In this document: positions 8,296 to 16,539 of the stretch, one piece after another | How the letters are laid out: every line of letters starts with the position of its first letter | Position numbering within the stretch: position 1 is the stretch's first letter | Translations under genes and position numbers: made by a program | Origin: Clostridiales bacterium | Lineage (GTDB): Bacteria; Bacillota; Clostridia; Christensenellales; Christensenellaceae | Assembly: GCA_003343685.1 (NCBI GenBank) | Contig: QAKS01000081.1 | Coordinates: 1 to 21,217 of the forward strand | Length of the DNA stretch: 21,217 nucleotides | Direction: 5' to 3' | The notes under the pieces: generated by a model | The model's database searches: none | Told to the model about the DNA's origin: nothing | Seen by the model: only the letters and a program-made list of their open reading frames with translations

Positions 8296-9050
8296 TGAAG
8301 CGGACGGAAGCAAGGGTGGAGAGCAATCGGTTGATTGCGGACAACGCGTATAAAATGGTGATGCACGTCGAGCGCGACATCGTCGACGCGGCGAAACCGG
8401 GACAATTTATCCATATAGATGTGCCGGGAAGCGACAGCAGGATTTTGCGCCGTCCAATCAGTATCAACTATATGGACAGCGACAGACTGGCAATCGTCTA
8501 TGCCGTTGTGGGGGACGGAACCCGACGCCTTACCAGCGTGAGGGAGGGAGAGAAACTGGATATTCTTGCTCCCTTGGGCAATGGGTTTGCCGTGGAAGAT
8601 GATGCAAAGAAGGTCTGGATTGTCGGCGGCGGAATCGGTGTCGCGCCTATGCTGTTTGCGGCACGGGCCTTTGCAGACAGGGAGGTCGAGGCGTTTTTGG
8701 GATACAGAACGCGCACAGCAATCTACGAGACAGAGCTCTTTGACGAGGTGTGCAAATGCGTGACGGTGACGACGGACGACCTGACGCTCGGAAAGCATCG
8801 TTTTGTGACAGAGCCGATCAAAGAGAGATTACAGACGGAACGGCCGGACGTCATATTGGCGTGCGGGCCGCTGCCCATGTTTCGCGCGCTGAAAGAGGCG
8901 GCGCAGGACGTACCGCTGTATTTGTCTATGGAGCAGCGGATGGGCTGCGGCATGGGGGGCTGTTATACGTGTACGTGTAAGACAAAAAACGGAATGAAGC
9001 GGGTGTGTAAGGACGGCCCTGTGTTCCGTGCGGAGGAGGTAGAGCTGTGA
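8295..9050 (+). CDS. pyrK: Dihydroorotate dehydrogenase electron transfer subunit (FAD, 2Fe-2S)
   Basis: The 251-residue subunit belongs to the ferredoxin reductase superfamily. FAD-binding RRPIS is at residues 52-56, the nucleotide-binding GGGIGVAP at 111-118, and ACGPLPM at about 189-195. The iron-sulphur site near the end supplies Cys218, Cys223, Cys226 and Cys238 in the spacing CGMGGCYTC then VC. In class 1B enzymes this subunit passes electrons from the PyrD FMN to NAD+. The immediately following pyrD overlaps by four bases, as expected for two parts of one complex. AGGAG at 8279-8283 serves the ATG that overlaps the carB stop. This pairing is typical of anaerobic and Gram-positive bacteria that do not use quinone-linked PyrD. 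Confidence 0.96.
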   Translation: MKRTEARVESNRLIADNAYKMVMHVERDIVDAAKPGQFIHIDVPGSDSRILRRPISINYMDSDRLAIVYAVVGDGTRRLTSVREGEKLDILAPLGNGFAVEDDAKKVWIVGGGIGVAPMLFAARAFADREVEAFLGYRTRTAIYETELFDEVCKCVTVTTDDLTLGKHRFVTEPIKERLQTERPDVILACGPLPMFRALKEAAQDVPLYLSMEQRMGCGMGGCYTCTCKTKNGMKRVCKDGPVFRAEEVEL

Positions 9051-9958
9051 ATCCGGATATGACAGTGCGTCTTTGCGGTGTGGAGTTCAAAAACCCTGTG
9101 ATCGGCGCTTCGGGAACGTTTGCATTTGGGCTGGACATGGCGGATTTTTTTGACATCTCCAAAATAGGCGGAATGTCTATGAAGGCGCTGACAATCGAAC
9201 CTAGGCAGGGAAATGACCCGATCCGCATCGTGGAAACGCCGAGCGGCATATTAAACAGCGTCGGTCTGCAAAATCCGGGTGTTGATGCGTTTATAGAGAA
9301 TATTCTGCCGCAGATAGAGCATACGGGCATTGTAAAAATCGCTAATGTGGCGGGGCGTGAGGAGAATGATTACTACCGCGTCATTGAAAAGCTGAACGAC
9401 ACCTGTGTGGATATGTTTGAGTTGAACGTGTCATGCCCAAACGTGAAGCACGGCGGCGCGACCTTCGGCACCGATCCGGCGGTGCTGCGGAGCATTACGG
9501 AGGGGGCAAAAAGACGGGCGAAAAAGCCGTTGATCGTCAAGCTGACCCCAAACGTGACCAGCATTGCGCAGATGGCAAGGGCTGCGGAGGAGGGCGGAGC
9601 GGACGCCGTGTCTCTCATCAACACGCTGACAGGCATGGCGATTGACGTGCGAACGAGACGCCCCGTTCTGGCAAACATAACGGGCGGCCTTTCAGGCCCG
9701 TGCGTCAAGCCGGTGGCGCTTCGCATGGTGCGGGAGGTGTATCAGGCGGTCGATATCCCGATTGTCGGCATGGGCGGCATTATGACGGGGGAAGATGCGG
9801 CGGAGTTTATGATTGCGGGAGCCAGTCTGGTCATGGTGGGGACAGCAAGCCTTGTGTCGCCGGACGCATGCCTCCGTGTGGCGGAAGAGCTGGAGAGCTT
9901 CTGTCGGCAGCAGGAGATTGGCGCTGTCCGGGAGCTGACGGGAACGCTTGCCGTATAA
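9047..9958 (+). CDS. pyrD: Dihydroorotate dehydrogenase, class 1B catalytic subunit
   Basis: The 303-residue FMN enzyme oxidises dihydroorotate to orotate in the cytoplasm. The class 1 catalytic base is the Cys in ELNVSCPNVKHGG, Cys130, where membrane-bound class 2 enzymes have Ser. Lys46 in SMKALT and the ETPSGILNSVGLQNPG segment (about 63-78) bind FMN and substrate; the C-terminal GMGGI and ASLVMVGTA segments bind the FMN phosphate. No membrane helix is present. I take the GTG at 9047, which overlaps the pyrK stop as GTGA and is preceded by GGAGGAGGT (9032-9040). An ATG four codons later is an alternative. TAA is followed after 12 bases by the peptidase gene. Confidence 0.96.
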   Translation: MNPDMTVRLCGVEFKNPVIGASGTFAFGLDMADFFDISKIGGMSMKALTIEPRQGNDPIRIVETPSGILNSVGLQNPGVDAFIENILPQIEHTGIVKIANVAGREENDYYRVIEKLNDTCVDMFELNVSCPNVKHGGATFGTDPAVLRSITEGAKRRAKKPLIVKLTPNVTSIAQMARAAEEGGADAVSLINTLTGMAIDVRTRRPVLANITGGLSGPCVKPVALRMVREVYQAVDIPIVGMGGIMTGEDAAEFMIAGASLVMVGTASLVSPDACLRVAEELESFCRQQEIGAVRELTGTLAV

Positions 9959-9970
9959 AGGAGGAGACAT

Positions 9971-10912
9971 ATGAAAAAGAGAGTGTTGGCGATACTTTTG
10001 GCGACAGCAATGTGTTTTTGCGCGATGCCCGCCGCTCGGGCGGCAAAATCCGGCCCGAAAAAGATTCAGGTATATACGCCGGTGATGACGGATAATAAAA
10101 TGGCCGTGCTGAAGGCAAATATCTCCTTTTACAAGGGGGAGAGAATCAAGAACGTCTATTTTTATTATAAGAAGGCGAATGCAAAAAAATATACGAAGGT
10201 AAAGTCCAATCCCAAATCGCTGGGGAGGTATATGAAGCAGGTCACAGGCCTGTCTTACAATACAGAATATGTGTATTACGTTAAAGTTACGACGAACAAA
10301 AAGACGTACAAGTCGAAAAAGCTGAAATTTACTACACCGAAAAGGAGAGTGTGGAGCGCGACAGATCCGATCTTTGATACAGTGGAGGAAAAATACGCCT
10401 ATCTGTTCGGCGGGACGACGACGCCCAAAACGTATAAGCTGGGCAATCCGCCGCCGGGATATTATCTTGACAAAGAGGCAAGAAAACATGTAATCAGCGT
10501 GACAGTGCCTGTTTGGCGGATAAAAAATAAAAAATACATCTCGGACACTTGGACATTCAAGATCAACAGAAAGCTGGCGAACAATGTAAAGGCGATTTTT
10601 TCCGAAATCTATGACCTCCGATTCCCAATCGCGGACATCACCACCTATAAATTCCGCGCCATTGGAGGGCCGGGTCTGGCAGGCTCCAGAAGCATATCGA
10701 AGCACAGTTTCGGCTGTGCCATAGACATTAACAGAAGGGTGAACGGCTACTATATCGGCTATGACGGCAGGGACAAGACAAGCCCGTACTGCCTTACGGA
10801 CGAAGTGGTGGACGTGTTTAAAAAATATGGCTGGGTCTGGGACGGCGACGCGCCGAAATATGTGGACACCATGCACTTTCAGTATTTGAACGATATTACA
10901 GTGACGCCGTAG
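9971..10912 (+). CDS. Exported M15-family peptidase with an Fn3-like domain, inside the pyr operon
   Basis: The 313-residue product has a signal peptide (KKR, a hydrophobic stretch at about 5-22, and an Ala-rich signal peptidase site around AARAA at 21-25). Residues about 30-123 look like a fibronectin type III-like beta domain, ending in the typical Tyr-rich strand and FTTP. The C-terminal part carries the zinc-peptidase pattern of the D-Ala-D-Ala carboxypeptidase / L-Ala-D-Glu endopeptidase group: SKHSFGCAID with His245 and Asp252, and DTMHFQY with His302. The likely substrate is cell-wall peptide; the exact bond cut cannot be told. GGAGGAGA supports the ATG. The mature protein is rich in Lys and Tyr. 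It sits between pyrD and pyrE with no link to pyrimidine synthesis. Function inferred from motifs only. Confidence 0.86.
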   Translation: MKKRVLAILLATAMCFCAMPAARAAKSGPKKIQVYTPVMTDNKMAVLKANISFYKGERIKNVYFYYKKANAKKYTKVKSNPKSLGRYMKQVTGLSYNTEYVYYVKVTTNKKTYKSKKLKFTTPKRRVWSATDPIFDTVEEKYAYLFGGTTTPKTYKLGNPPPGYYLDKEARKHVISVTVPVWRIKNKKYISDTWTFKINRKLANNVKAIFSEIYDLRFPIADITTYKFRAIGGPGLAGSRSISKHSFGCAIDINRRVNGYYIGYDGRDKTSPYCLTDEVVDVFKKYGWVWDGDAPKYVDTMHFQYLNDITVTP

Positions 10913-10950
10913 CCATGCGGCAGCAATAAGAAAAAGGAGACATGACAAGT

Positions 10951-11535
10951 ATGATGACGAAGGAACAGGCACTCAAAATGCTGATGGACAGGGACGCCGT
11001 GCTGGAGGGGCATTTTCTGCTGACATCGGGGCGGCACTCCGATAAATACTGTCAGTGCGCCAAGCTGTTCCGCTATGCGGACACATCCGAGCTGATCTGC
11101 AAGGAACTGGCAGAGTATTTTAAGGACGGGAAGATCGATATGGTCGTGGGACCGGCGATCGGCGGCATAATCATGGCCTACGAGATGGGGCGGCAGTTGG
11201 GCGTCCCCAACATATTTGCGGAACGCGAGAACGGCGAGATGACGCTGCGCCGCGGGTTTACCGTGGAAAAAGGGCAGCGCTGTCTTGTTTGCGAGGACGT
11301 GGTGACGACCGGCGGTTCGGTGAAGGAGGTCATTGCGCTGCTGCAATCCATGGGAGCGGAAGTTGTGGGCGTGGGCAGCGTCGTCGACAGGAGCAACGGA
11401 AAGGTGGATTTCGGCGTACCGTTCCATGCGGTGCTGTCTATGGAGGTCACCTCTTGGGAGGCGGACGAATGTCCGTTGTGCAGAGCAGGTGCGGGCGCGC
11501 CCGTAAAGCCCGGCAGCAGGAGCTTTAAGAAGTAA
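10951..11535 (+). CDS. pyrE: Orotate phosphoribosyltransferase
   Basis: The enzyme joins orotate and PRPP to give OMP. The PRPP loop EDVVTTGGSVKE lies at residues 115-126, preceded by TSGRHSDKY near 25-33 and the GPAIGG segment at 68-73. A Cys-Pro-Leu-Cys pair near the C terminus is typical of a pyrE subgroup found in anaerobes and may bind metal. The frame also opens at an ATG at 10942, but that lies only two bases after AGGAG (10935-10939). The ATG at 10951 has a more workable spacing of 11 bases, so I prefer it, giving 194 residues. It closes the operon, about 38 bases after the peptidase gene, a looser junction than elsewhere in the pyr cluster. Confidence 0.95.
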   Translation: MMTKEQALKMLMDRDAVLEGHFLLTSGRHSDKYCQCAKLFRYADTSELICKELAEYFKDGKIDMVVGPAIGGIIMAYEMGRQLGVPNIFAERENGEMTLRRGFTVEKGQRCLVCEDVVTTGGSVKEVIALLQSMGAEVVGVGSVVDRSNGKVDFGVPFHAVLSMEVTSWEADECPLCRAGAGAPVKPGSRSFKK

Positions 11536-11559
11536 AAAATAGCTTGCCGCGTTTACGAT

Positions 11560-11626
11560 CCTCTAAATGCCTGTGGCGGTACGTACCTCTGGTTAAGAGG
11601 AACGTACCGCCGTGTGCATTTAGAGG
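11560..11626. repeat. Large hairpin (imperfect palindrome) in the pyrE-hrcA gap
   Basis: CCTCTAAATGC (11560-11570) pairs perfectly with GCATTTAGAGG (11616-11626). Inside it GGCGGTACGT (11575-11584) pairs with ACGTACCGCC (11602-11611) and CCTC (11586-11589) with GAGG (11597-11600), leaving a seven-base loop. That is 25 paired positions over 67 bases, far more than a normal terminator. No T run follows, so it is not a standard Rho-independent terminator, though it may still end or stabilise the pyr transcript. Partly complementary GTTTACGAT (11551-11559) and ATCCGTAAAC (11643-11652) flank it. A small mobile palindrome is another possibility. Confidence 0.75.
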
Positions 11627-11651
11627 AGAAAGCGGCGCACCTATCCGTAAA

Positions 11652-11723
11652 CTAAAAATATGGCAATGCGTCCCCAAAGCCCTTTTGTGTTCTAAGTTTA
11701 TTAATTATTTCGCCATATTTTAG
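11652..11723. repeat. Inverted repeat just upstream of the hrcA promoter
   Basis: CTAAAAATATGGC (11652-11664) and GCCATATTTTAG (11712-11723) are inverted copies that differ by one A in the A run, separated by 47 bases. The right arm ends two bases before the -35 box of the hrcA promoter. The role is unknown: it could be a looped operator pair, an RNA stem in pyr read-through transcripts, or chance in an AT-rich gap. The intervening bases show no coding region. Confidence 0.45.
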
Positions 11724-11725
11724 TA

Positions 11726-11754
11726 TTGACTATTCCGTAAAAGGGTGGTATTTT
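11726..11754 (+). promoter_or_regulatory. Sigma-A type promoter of the hrcA heat-shock operon
   Basis: TTGACT (11726-11731) and TATTTT (11749-11754) are 17 bases apart. Transcription would start near 11761, placing the CIRCE element at the very start of the transcript, as in other HrcA-controlled operons. Confidence 0.7.
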
Positions 11755-11765
11755 AATAACAGATG

Positions 11766-11792
11766 TTAGCACTCGACTAAATAGAGTGCTAA
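11766..11792. promoter_or_regulatory. CIRCE element, HrcA operator
   Basis: TTAGCACTC (11766-11774), a nine-base spacer, and GAGTGCTAA (11784-11792) match the CIRCE consensus at every position. HrcA binds this inverted repeat and represses the operon until heat stress titrates GroEL, which HrcA needs for folding. Its position between the promoter and hrcA shows autoregulation of the whole heat-shock operon. Confidence 0.97.
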
Positions 11793-11817
11793 TAAAGAAA
11801 AGAGAGGAGGCGGCGAA

Positions 11818-12849
11818 ATGATCTCGAGCAGACAGCTTATGATATTGCAGTCGATTATCGACGATTATATTCTGACGGGTGTTCCCGTGGGTTCGCGCAC
11901 ACTCTCAAAGCGCATGGAGGGCAGCCTGTCGTCGGCTACCATACGGAACGAAATGGCAGATCTGGAGGACGAGGGATATCTGGAGCAGCCGCACACGTCT
12001 GCGGGGCGTATGCCGACGGAAAAGGCATACAGACTTTACGTGGATACGCTGATGCGTGTCAACAAGCTGAATGCCGAAGAACTGCGCACCATACGCAAGT
12101 ATTTTTCCAGCCAGATGGACGAGATCGACAATGTGGTCGCTACGGCTGCAAAGGCGCTGTCAGACCTGACGCATATGACGTCGGTCGTAATCGTTCCGGA
12201 ACTGAAGGGTCTGACGATCAAGCGCATCCAGATCGTCCGCATGAGCGGAAGAAGGGCGTTAATGCTCATCGTCTTTGCCAATGGTAAGGTAAAGGACGAG
12301 ATGATCGACATCGACGAGAGTATGGACGACGAATATCTGGAAATGCTCTCCAGGGTGATTACGGAACGGGTGGCGGACGTACCGCTGGAGGAAGCCGTAG
12401 GTGCGGTGAGAAGCCTTTCGGATACGGATATGTGGCAGCATAGAGAGTTCCTCATGAAGCTGATCAATGCCGTGGCCGAAAGCCGCGATATTTCCAAGGA
12501 AGTCGTTTTCGGCGGCGCGGGGAATATACTGAACCATCCCGAGCTGAGGGATATTGATAAGGCGCGCCAGTTTTTGGAGCTGTTGGACACAAAGGACGCC
12601 ATATATAATATGTTCAGAAGGGCTGCGAATATGGAATTTACCATCCGCATTGGCAACGAGAACGAGTTTGACCAGCTGAAGGATATGAGCGTAGTGACCG
12701 CAACCTACCGCATAGGAGACAGGGATATGGGCACCTTCGGCATTATCGGTCCGACACGTATGGATTACGGCAAGGTTGTATCGCTGATGAAAGGAATCAG
12801 CGTCAGCATGAATAAAATTATAGATAATTTGCTGGCGGGAGATAAATAA
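11818..12849 (+). CDS. hrcA: HrcA, heat-inducible transcription repressor
   Basis: The 343-residue protein has the usual HrcA length. Residues 1-75 form the winged helix-turn-helix, with GVPVGSRTLS at 21-30, SATIRNEMADLE at 39-50 and QPHTSAGRMPTEKAYRLYV at 57-75, all hallmark blocks. The rest matches the dimerisation and inserted effector domains by length and by the C-terminal GPTRMDYGKV segment. HrcA represses class I heat-shock genes through CIRCE, and a perfect site lies 26 bases upstream. GAGGAGG gives a strong ribosome site for the ATG at 11818. The TAA is followed after 11 bases by grpE. Confidence 0.97.
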   Translation: MISSRQLMILQSIIDDYILTGVPVGSRTLSKRMEGSLSSATIRNEMADLEDEGYLEQPHTSAGRMPTEKAYRLYVDTLMRVNKLNAEELRTIRKYFSSQMDEIDNVVATAAKALSDLTHMTSVVIVPELKGLTIKRIQIVRMSGRRALMLIVFANGKVKDEMIDIDESMDDEYLEMLSRVITERVADVPLEEAVGAVRSLSDTDMWQHREFLMKLINAVAESRDISKEVVFGGAGNILNHPELRDIDKARQFLELLDTKDAIYNMFRRAANMEFTIRIGNENEFDQLKDMSVVTATYRIGDRDMGTFGIIGPTRMDYGKVVSLMKGISVSMNKIIDNLLAGDK

Positions 12850-12860
12850 GGAGGATAAAG

Positions 12861-13421
12861 ATGGCAAAGGCTAAGGAAATGGACAATGAAAAGAAGCAGG
12901 AGGAAACGCCTGATATAGAAAACAGCGAGGAAACCGAACAGGCGCAGGAGTGTGGGGAAGCGGAAAGCAGAGAAGAGGATTCTCCGCTGGATAAAGCCCT
13001 GAAGGAAAAAGAGGAATATTTAAATGCGCTGCTGCGTGAAAGAGCTGATTTTGAGAACTTTAAAAAGCGCAATGCCATTGCGACAGCGAGAGCCTATACG
13101 GACGGCAGGATAGACGCGGTGACGGCAATTCTGCCCGTGATAGACAATCTGGAGCGCGCCGTGGCAAGCACCGGAGAGGAAAGTGCTATTAAAGAAGGCG
13201 TGGAGATGGTGCTGCGCCAGATGACAGACGTGTTGAAATCTCTCGATGTGGAAGAGATTGCGGCGCAGGGGGAAAAATTTGATCCCAATCTGCACAATGC
13301 AGTGATGCAGGAGGACGGCGAAGACGGCGAGGAGAGCGACACGGTCAAAGAAGTGCTGATGAAGGGGTATAAGACGAAGGATAAGGTCTTACGCCACAGC
13401 ATGGTGAAAGTAGTAAAATAA
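12861..13421 (+). CDS. grpE: GrpE, nucleotide exchange factor for DnaK
   Basis: The 186-residue protein begins with a very acidic, probably disordered tail (about 1-42, many Glu), then a long helix at about 43-90 with [10 protein letters not shown] at 61-70, which forms the dimeric coiled coil. The C-terminal beta domain carries [13 protein letters not shown] at 138-150 and ends [12 protein letters not shown]. GrpE speeds ADP release from DnaK and so resets the chaperone cycle. The start is set by AAGGAGGA eleven bases after hrcA. Position and length are as in other hrcA-grpE-dnaK-dnaJ operons. Confidence 0.97.
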   Translation: MAKAKEMDNEKKQEETPDIENSEETEQAQECGEAESREEDSPLDKALKEKEEYLNALLRERADFENFKKRNAIATARAYTDGRIDAVTAILPVIDNLERAVASTGEESAIKEGVEMVLRQMTDVLKSLDVEEIAAQGEKFDPNLHNAVMQEDGEDGEESDTVKEVLMKGYKTKDKVLRHSMVKVVK

Positions 13422-13446
13422 GAAATTATTTAGGAGGATATATATT

Positions 13447-15303
13447 ATGGGAAAGATAATAGGCATAGACTTGGGAACAACAAACAGCTGCGTGGCGGTC
13501 ATGGAGGGCGGAGAGCCTGTCGTGATTCCCAACGCAGAGGGAGCGAGAACGACATCGTCCGTAGTCGCGTTTACAAAAGACGGTGAGCGGCTTGTGGGTC
13601 AGGTGGCAAAGCGGCAGGCGGTCACAAACCACGAGAATACCGTTGCATCCATTAAAAGAGATATGGGAACGGACAGACGTGTAACCATAAACGGAAAGAA
13701 CTATTCTCCGCAGGAGATTTCGGCAATGATTCTGGCAAAGCTGAAGGCAGACGCCGAGAGTTATCTGGGCGAGACGGTGACGGAGGCGGTTATCACAGTG
13801 CCTGCGTACTTTTCCGACGCACAGCGCCAAGCGACAAAGGACGCCGGAAAAATTGCAGGACTTGACGTAAAACGCATCGTGAACGAGCCGACAGCGGCAG
13901 CCCTGTCCTATGGACTGGATAAGGAACAGAGCCAGAAGATTTTGGTCTACGATCTGGGCGGCGGTACATTCGACGTATCCCTGCTGGAAATCGGGGACGG
14001 TGTTATCGAAGTTTTGGCAACAAACGGAAACAACCGTTTGGGCGGCGATGATTTTGACCAGAAGATTATGGACTGGATCGTCAGCGAATACAAAAAGGAC
14101 AGCGGTATCGACCTGTCCAAGGACAATGCTGCAATGCAGAGACTTAAAGAGGCGGCGGAAAAGGCCAAGATAGATTTGTCCGGCGTGATGCAGACCAACA
14201 TCAACCTCCCGTTCATTACGATGGATGCCTCCGGACCGAAGCATCTGGATATGACGCTGACGAGAGCGAAGTTTGACGAGCTGACCAGCGATTTGGTGGA
14301 AAAGACAGAAGGGCCGACCAAGAAGGCGCTGAACGATGCGGGACTGAGCGCGTCGGAGGTTGACAAGATTATTCTGGTAGGCGGTTCCTCCCGTATACCG
14401 GCCGTTCAGGAGATGGTAAAGCGCATTACCGGAAAAGAGCCGTTTAAGGGAATTAACCCGGACGAGTGCGTTGCTCTCGGCGCTGCAATTCAGGCGGGCG
14501 TTTTGGGCGGCGAAGTGAAGGATGTGCTGCTGCTGGATGTTACGCCGCTGTCTTTGGGCATTGAAACGCTGGGTGGTGTATGTACAAGGCTGATCGACCG
14601 CAACACCACGATACCGGCGAAAAAGAGCCAAGTGTTCTCAACGGCTGCCGACGGACAGACCAGTGTGGAAATACACGTTCTGCAGGGTGAGCGTGAAATG
14701 GCCGGCGACAACAAGACATTGGGACGGTTTACGTTGACCGGAATTCCGGCGGCGCCCCGCGGTGTGCCGCAGATTGAGGTAACCTTTGATATCGACGCCA
14801 ATGGCATCGTGCACGTATCCGCAAAGGATCTGGGAACGGGACGTTCGCAGGATATCACGATCACGGCGTCTACCAATATGAGTGACGACGAGATTGACAA
14901 GGCTGTCAAGGAAGCTGAGCAGTTTGCCGCAGAGGATAAGAAAAAGAAGGAAGACATTGAGGTCAGAAATAACGGTGACTCTCTTGTATACCAGACGGAA
15001 AAGACGATGAAGGATTTGGGCGACAAGATTTCGGCAGACGACAGAAAAAATCTGGAGGCTAAGGTTGCGGATCTGAAGAAGGCTCTTGAGGGAACGGACA
15101 GCGCAATGATTAAAACAGCTACCGAAACGCTGACACAGGCGTCTTATGAGGTGTTCGGCAAGGCTTATCAGGCGCAGCAGGGAGCCGGTGCGCAGGGCGC
15201 GGGCCCGGATATGGGCGGCGCGAATGCCGGTGCGCAGGGTGCGGCTGACGACAATGTGGTAGATGCCGACTATGAAGTAGTGGACGACGACGAGAAAAAG
15301 TAG
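13447..15303 (+). CDS. dnaK: DnaK, Hsp70 chaperone
   Basis: The 618-residue chaperone is full length. The ATPase domain shows DLGTTNSC at residues 8-15, DLGGGTFD at 169-176 and VGGSSRIP in the third phosphate region; the interdomain linker is DVLLLDVTP at 359-367, followed by the substrate-binding beta domain and helical lid. The tail is rich in Gly and Ala and ends [14 protein letters not shown]. The roughly two-dozen-residue insert of Gram-negative DnaK in the N-terminal quarter is absent ([14 protein letters not shown] at 77-90 runs straight on), a Gram-positive feature. AGGAGGA lies upstream of the ATG. A 108-base gap with secondary structure separates it from dnaJ, so DnaJ output may be set separately. 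Confidence 0.98.
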   Translation: MGKIIGIDLGTTNSCVAVMEGGEPVVIPNAEGARTTSSVVAFTKDGERLVGQVAKRQAVTNHENTVASIKRDMGTDRRVTINGKNYSPQEISAMILAKLKADAESYLGETVTEAVITVPAYFSDAQRQATKDAGKIAGLDVKRIVNEPTAAALSYGLDKEQSQKILVYDLGGGTFDVSLLEIGDGVIEVLATNGNNRLGGDDFDQKIMDWIVSEYKKDSGIDLSKDNAAMQRLKEAAEKAKIDLSGVMQTNINLPFITMDASGPKHLDMTLTRAKFDELTSDLVEKTEGPTKKALNDAGLSASEVDKIILVGGSSRIPAVQEMVKRITGKEPFKGINPDECVALGAAIQAGVLGGEVKDVLLLDVTPLSLGIETLGGVCTRLIDRNTTIPAKKSQVFSTAADGQTSVEIHVLQGEREMAGDNKTLGRFTLTGIPAAPRGVPQIEVTFDIDANGIVHVSAKDLGTGRSQDITITASTNMSDDEIDKAVKEAEQFAAEDKKKKEDIEVRNNGDSLVYQTEKTMKDLGDKISADDRKNLEAKVADLKKALEGTDSAMIKTATETLTQASYEVFGKAYQAQQGAGAQGAGPDMGGANAGAQGAADDNVVDADYEVVDDDEKK

Positions 15304-15328
15304 TAGAATAATACAACAGAGTTTTGAA

Positions 15329-15366
15329 GCGATGAGCAGCACCCCCTGCGGGTACTGCTTCTTCGC
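15329..15366 (+). other. Stem-loop in the dnaK-dnaJ gap
   Basis: GCG-A-G-AGCAG (15329-15339) pairs with CTGCT-C-TCGC (15355-15366) with small bulges, and ACCC (15341-15344) pairs with GGGT (15350-15353) around the loop CCTGC. No T run follows. It may slow or partly stop transcription, or protect the dnaK end of the message from 3' decay, so that DnaK is made in excess of DnaJ. The pairing is seen; the effect is inferred. Confidence 0.5.
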
Positions 15367-15375
15367 GGTTAATGG

Positions 15376-15410
15376 GGCAAAACTTTGACCGATGCGGAGA
15401 GGGTTTTGCC
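15376..15410 (+). promoter_or_regulatory. Possible dnaJ translation-control hairpin over the ribosome site
   Basis: GGCAAAAC (15376-15383) pairs perfectly with GTTTTGCC (15403-15410), which ends one base before the chosen dnaJ ATG at 15412. The stem can extend by TTT (15384-15386) against AGG (15400-15402), two of these being G-U pairs, so part of the ribosome site GGAGAGG (15396-15402) is tied up. The same CAAAAC segment can pair with AGTTTTG at 15320-15326 instead. Temperature or transcription-dependent switching is an inference. Confidence 0.4.
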
Positions 15411-15411
15411 A

Positions 15412-16536
15412 ATGGGGGAAATGGATTTGGCAGAGAAGGATTATTACGCTACATTAGGGGTGGATAAAGGCGCCGGCGCCGATGAAATCAAAAGGGCATA
15501 CCGTCAGCTGGCGAAGAAATACCATCCTGATATGAACAAAGACGACGAGAATGCAGCGCAGAAATTCAAGGAGATCAATGAGGCATATCAGATATTGGGT
15601 GATGAACAGAAGCGCGCCCAGTACGACCAGTTTGGCTCGGCGGCATTTGACGGTACCGGCGGGGCAGGCGGCTTTGGCGGTTTTGGAGATTTCGGCGGTT
15701 TTGGCGATATTTTTGAGTCGTTTTTCGGCGGGGGCGGCAGCAGACAGCGGCGCAGCGGCCCAATGCGCGGCGCTGATGCGGAGAGCAGGATCAACATCAC
15801 GTTTGAGGAAGCGGCCTTTGGCGTTAAGAAAGACGTGACCGTATCCCGCAGAGAAAAGTGTGACAAATGCGGCGGTTCGGGTGCAAAAGAGGGCAGCAAT
15901 GTGAAAACATGCCCCCAGTGCGGCGGCAGCGGGCAGATTCGTCAGGAACAGAGAACCATGCTTGGAAGCTTTATGAACGTGACGACGTGTCCGACTTGTC
16001 ACGGAGAGGGGAAAGTGATCGAGGAACCCTGCGAGCAGTGCCACGGATCGGGCTGGAATATGAAGACGCGAACGATTTCGGTAAATGTGCCGGCGGGTAT
16101 AGACGACGGTCAGATTCTGACGATGTCCGGCCAAGGCGACTGTGGGCTGCGCGGAGGCCCGCCGGGAGATCTGCACGTATATGTGACGGTGCGAAAGCAT
16201 AAACTATTTACAAGAGACGGCGTCAACCTTTATATGGACATGGATGTGAGTTTTGCCCAGGCAGCGCTGGGCGGGGATTGCGAGGTGCCCACGCTGGACG
16301 GAAAGGTGAAATACTCGATTCCGGCAGGAACGCAAAGCGGGACAACGTTCCGGCTTCGCGAAAAGGGCATAAAATATCTGCGCAGCGACCGCCATGGCGA
16401 TATGTTTGTAAAGATGAATGTGGTTGTGCCGCGTAAACTGACAGACAGGCAAAAGGAATTGCTTCTGGAATTTGAGGGGATTAAACCCACAAAGGAATAT
16501 AAAAAGGGAAAAGGCTTTTTCGGCGGAGGAAAGTAA
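15412..16536 (+). CDS. dnaJ: DnaJ, Hsp40 co-chaperone
   Basis: The 374-residue protein delivers unfolded substrates to DnaK and stimulates its ATPase. The J domain fills about residues 9-74 with the HPD triad at 38-40. A Gly/Phe-rich stretch follows at about 81-110. Four zinc-binding repeats are complete: CDKCGGSG at 150, CPQCGGSG at 167, CPTCHGEG at 193 and CEQCHGSG at 207. The C-terminal substrate-binding domains run to the end. The ATG at 15412 has GGAGAGG nine bases upstream; the frame opens further upstream at a TTG, rejected for lack of a site and homology, and an ATG at 15421 is an alternative start. TAA is three bases before the next gene. Confidence 0.97.
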   Translation: MGEMDLAEKDYYATLGVDKGAGADEIKRAYRQLAKKYHPDMNKDDENAAQKFKEINEAYQILGDEQKRAQYDQFGSAAFDGTGGAGGFGGFGDFGGFGDIFESFFGGGGSRQRRSGPMRGADAESRINITFEEAAFGVKKDVTVSRREKCDKCGGSGAKEGSNVKTCPQCGGSGQIRQEQRTMLGSFMNVTTCPTCHGEGKVIEEPCEQCHGSGWNMKTRTISVNVPAGIDDGQILTMSGQGDCGLRGGPPGDLHVYVTVRKHKLFTRDGVNLYMDMDVSFAQAALGGDCEVPTLDGKVKYSIPAGTQSGTTFRLREKGIKYLRSDRHGDMFVKMNVVVPRKLTDRQKELLLEFEGIKPTKEYKKGKGFFGGGK

Positions 16537-16539
16537 CCG

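Noticed and set aside
10942..10950. Earlier ATG for pyrE
   Set aside because: It stands only two bases after the AGGAG site, too close for efficient initiation; not excluded, but the ATG at 10951 is preferred.
9692..10972. 426-residue minus-strand frame across pyrD and the peptidase gene
   Set aside because: Its composition is shadow-like (rich in His, Arg, Cys), it has no recognisable motif, and it covers three well-supported plus-strand genes.
11536..11817. Small gene or RNA gene in the pyrE-hrcA gap
   Set aside because: No open frame with a ribosome site and no tRNA-like fold; the gap is explained by the hairpin, inverted repeat, promoter and CIRCE.
13426..14631. 401-residue open frame on the minus strand opposite dnaK
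   Set aside because: It lies fully antisense to a full-length, motif-complete dnaK. Long antisense frames opposite dnaK are a known effect of codon bias; no ribosome site or family motif was seen.
15385..15411. TTG-initiated longer form of dnaJ
   Set aside because: There is no ribosome site before the TTG, and the added residues do not resemble DnaJ N termini, which begin just before the J domain.
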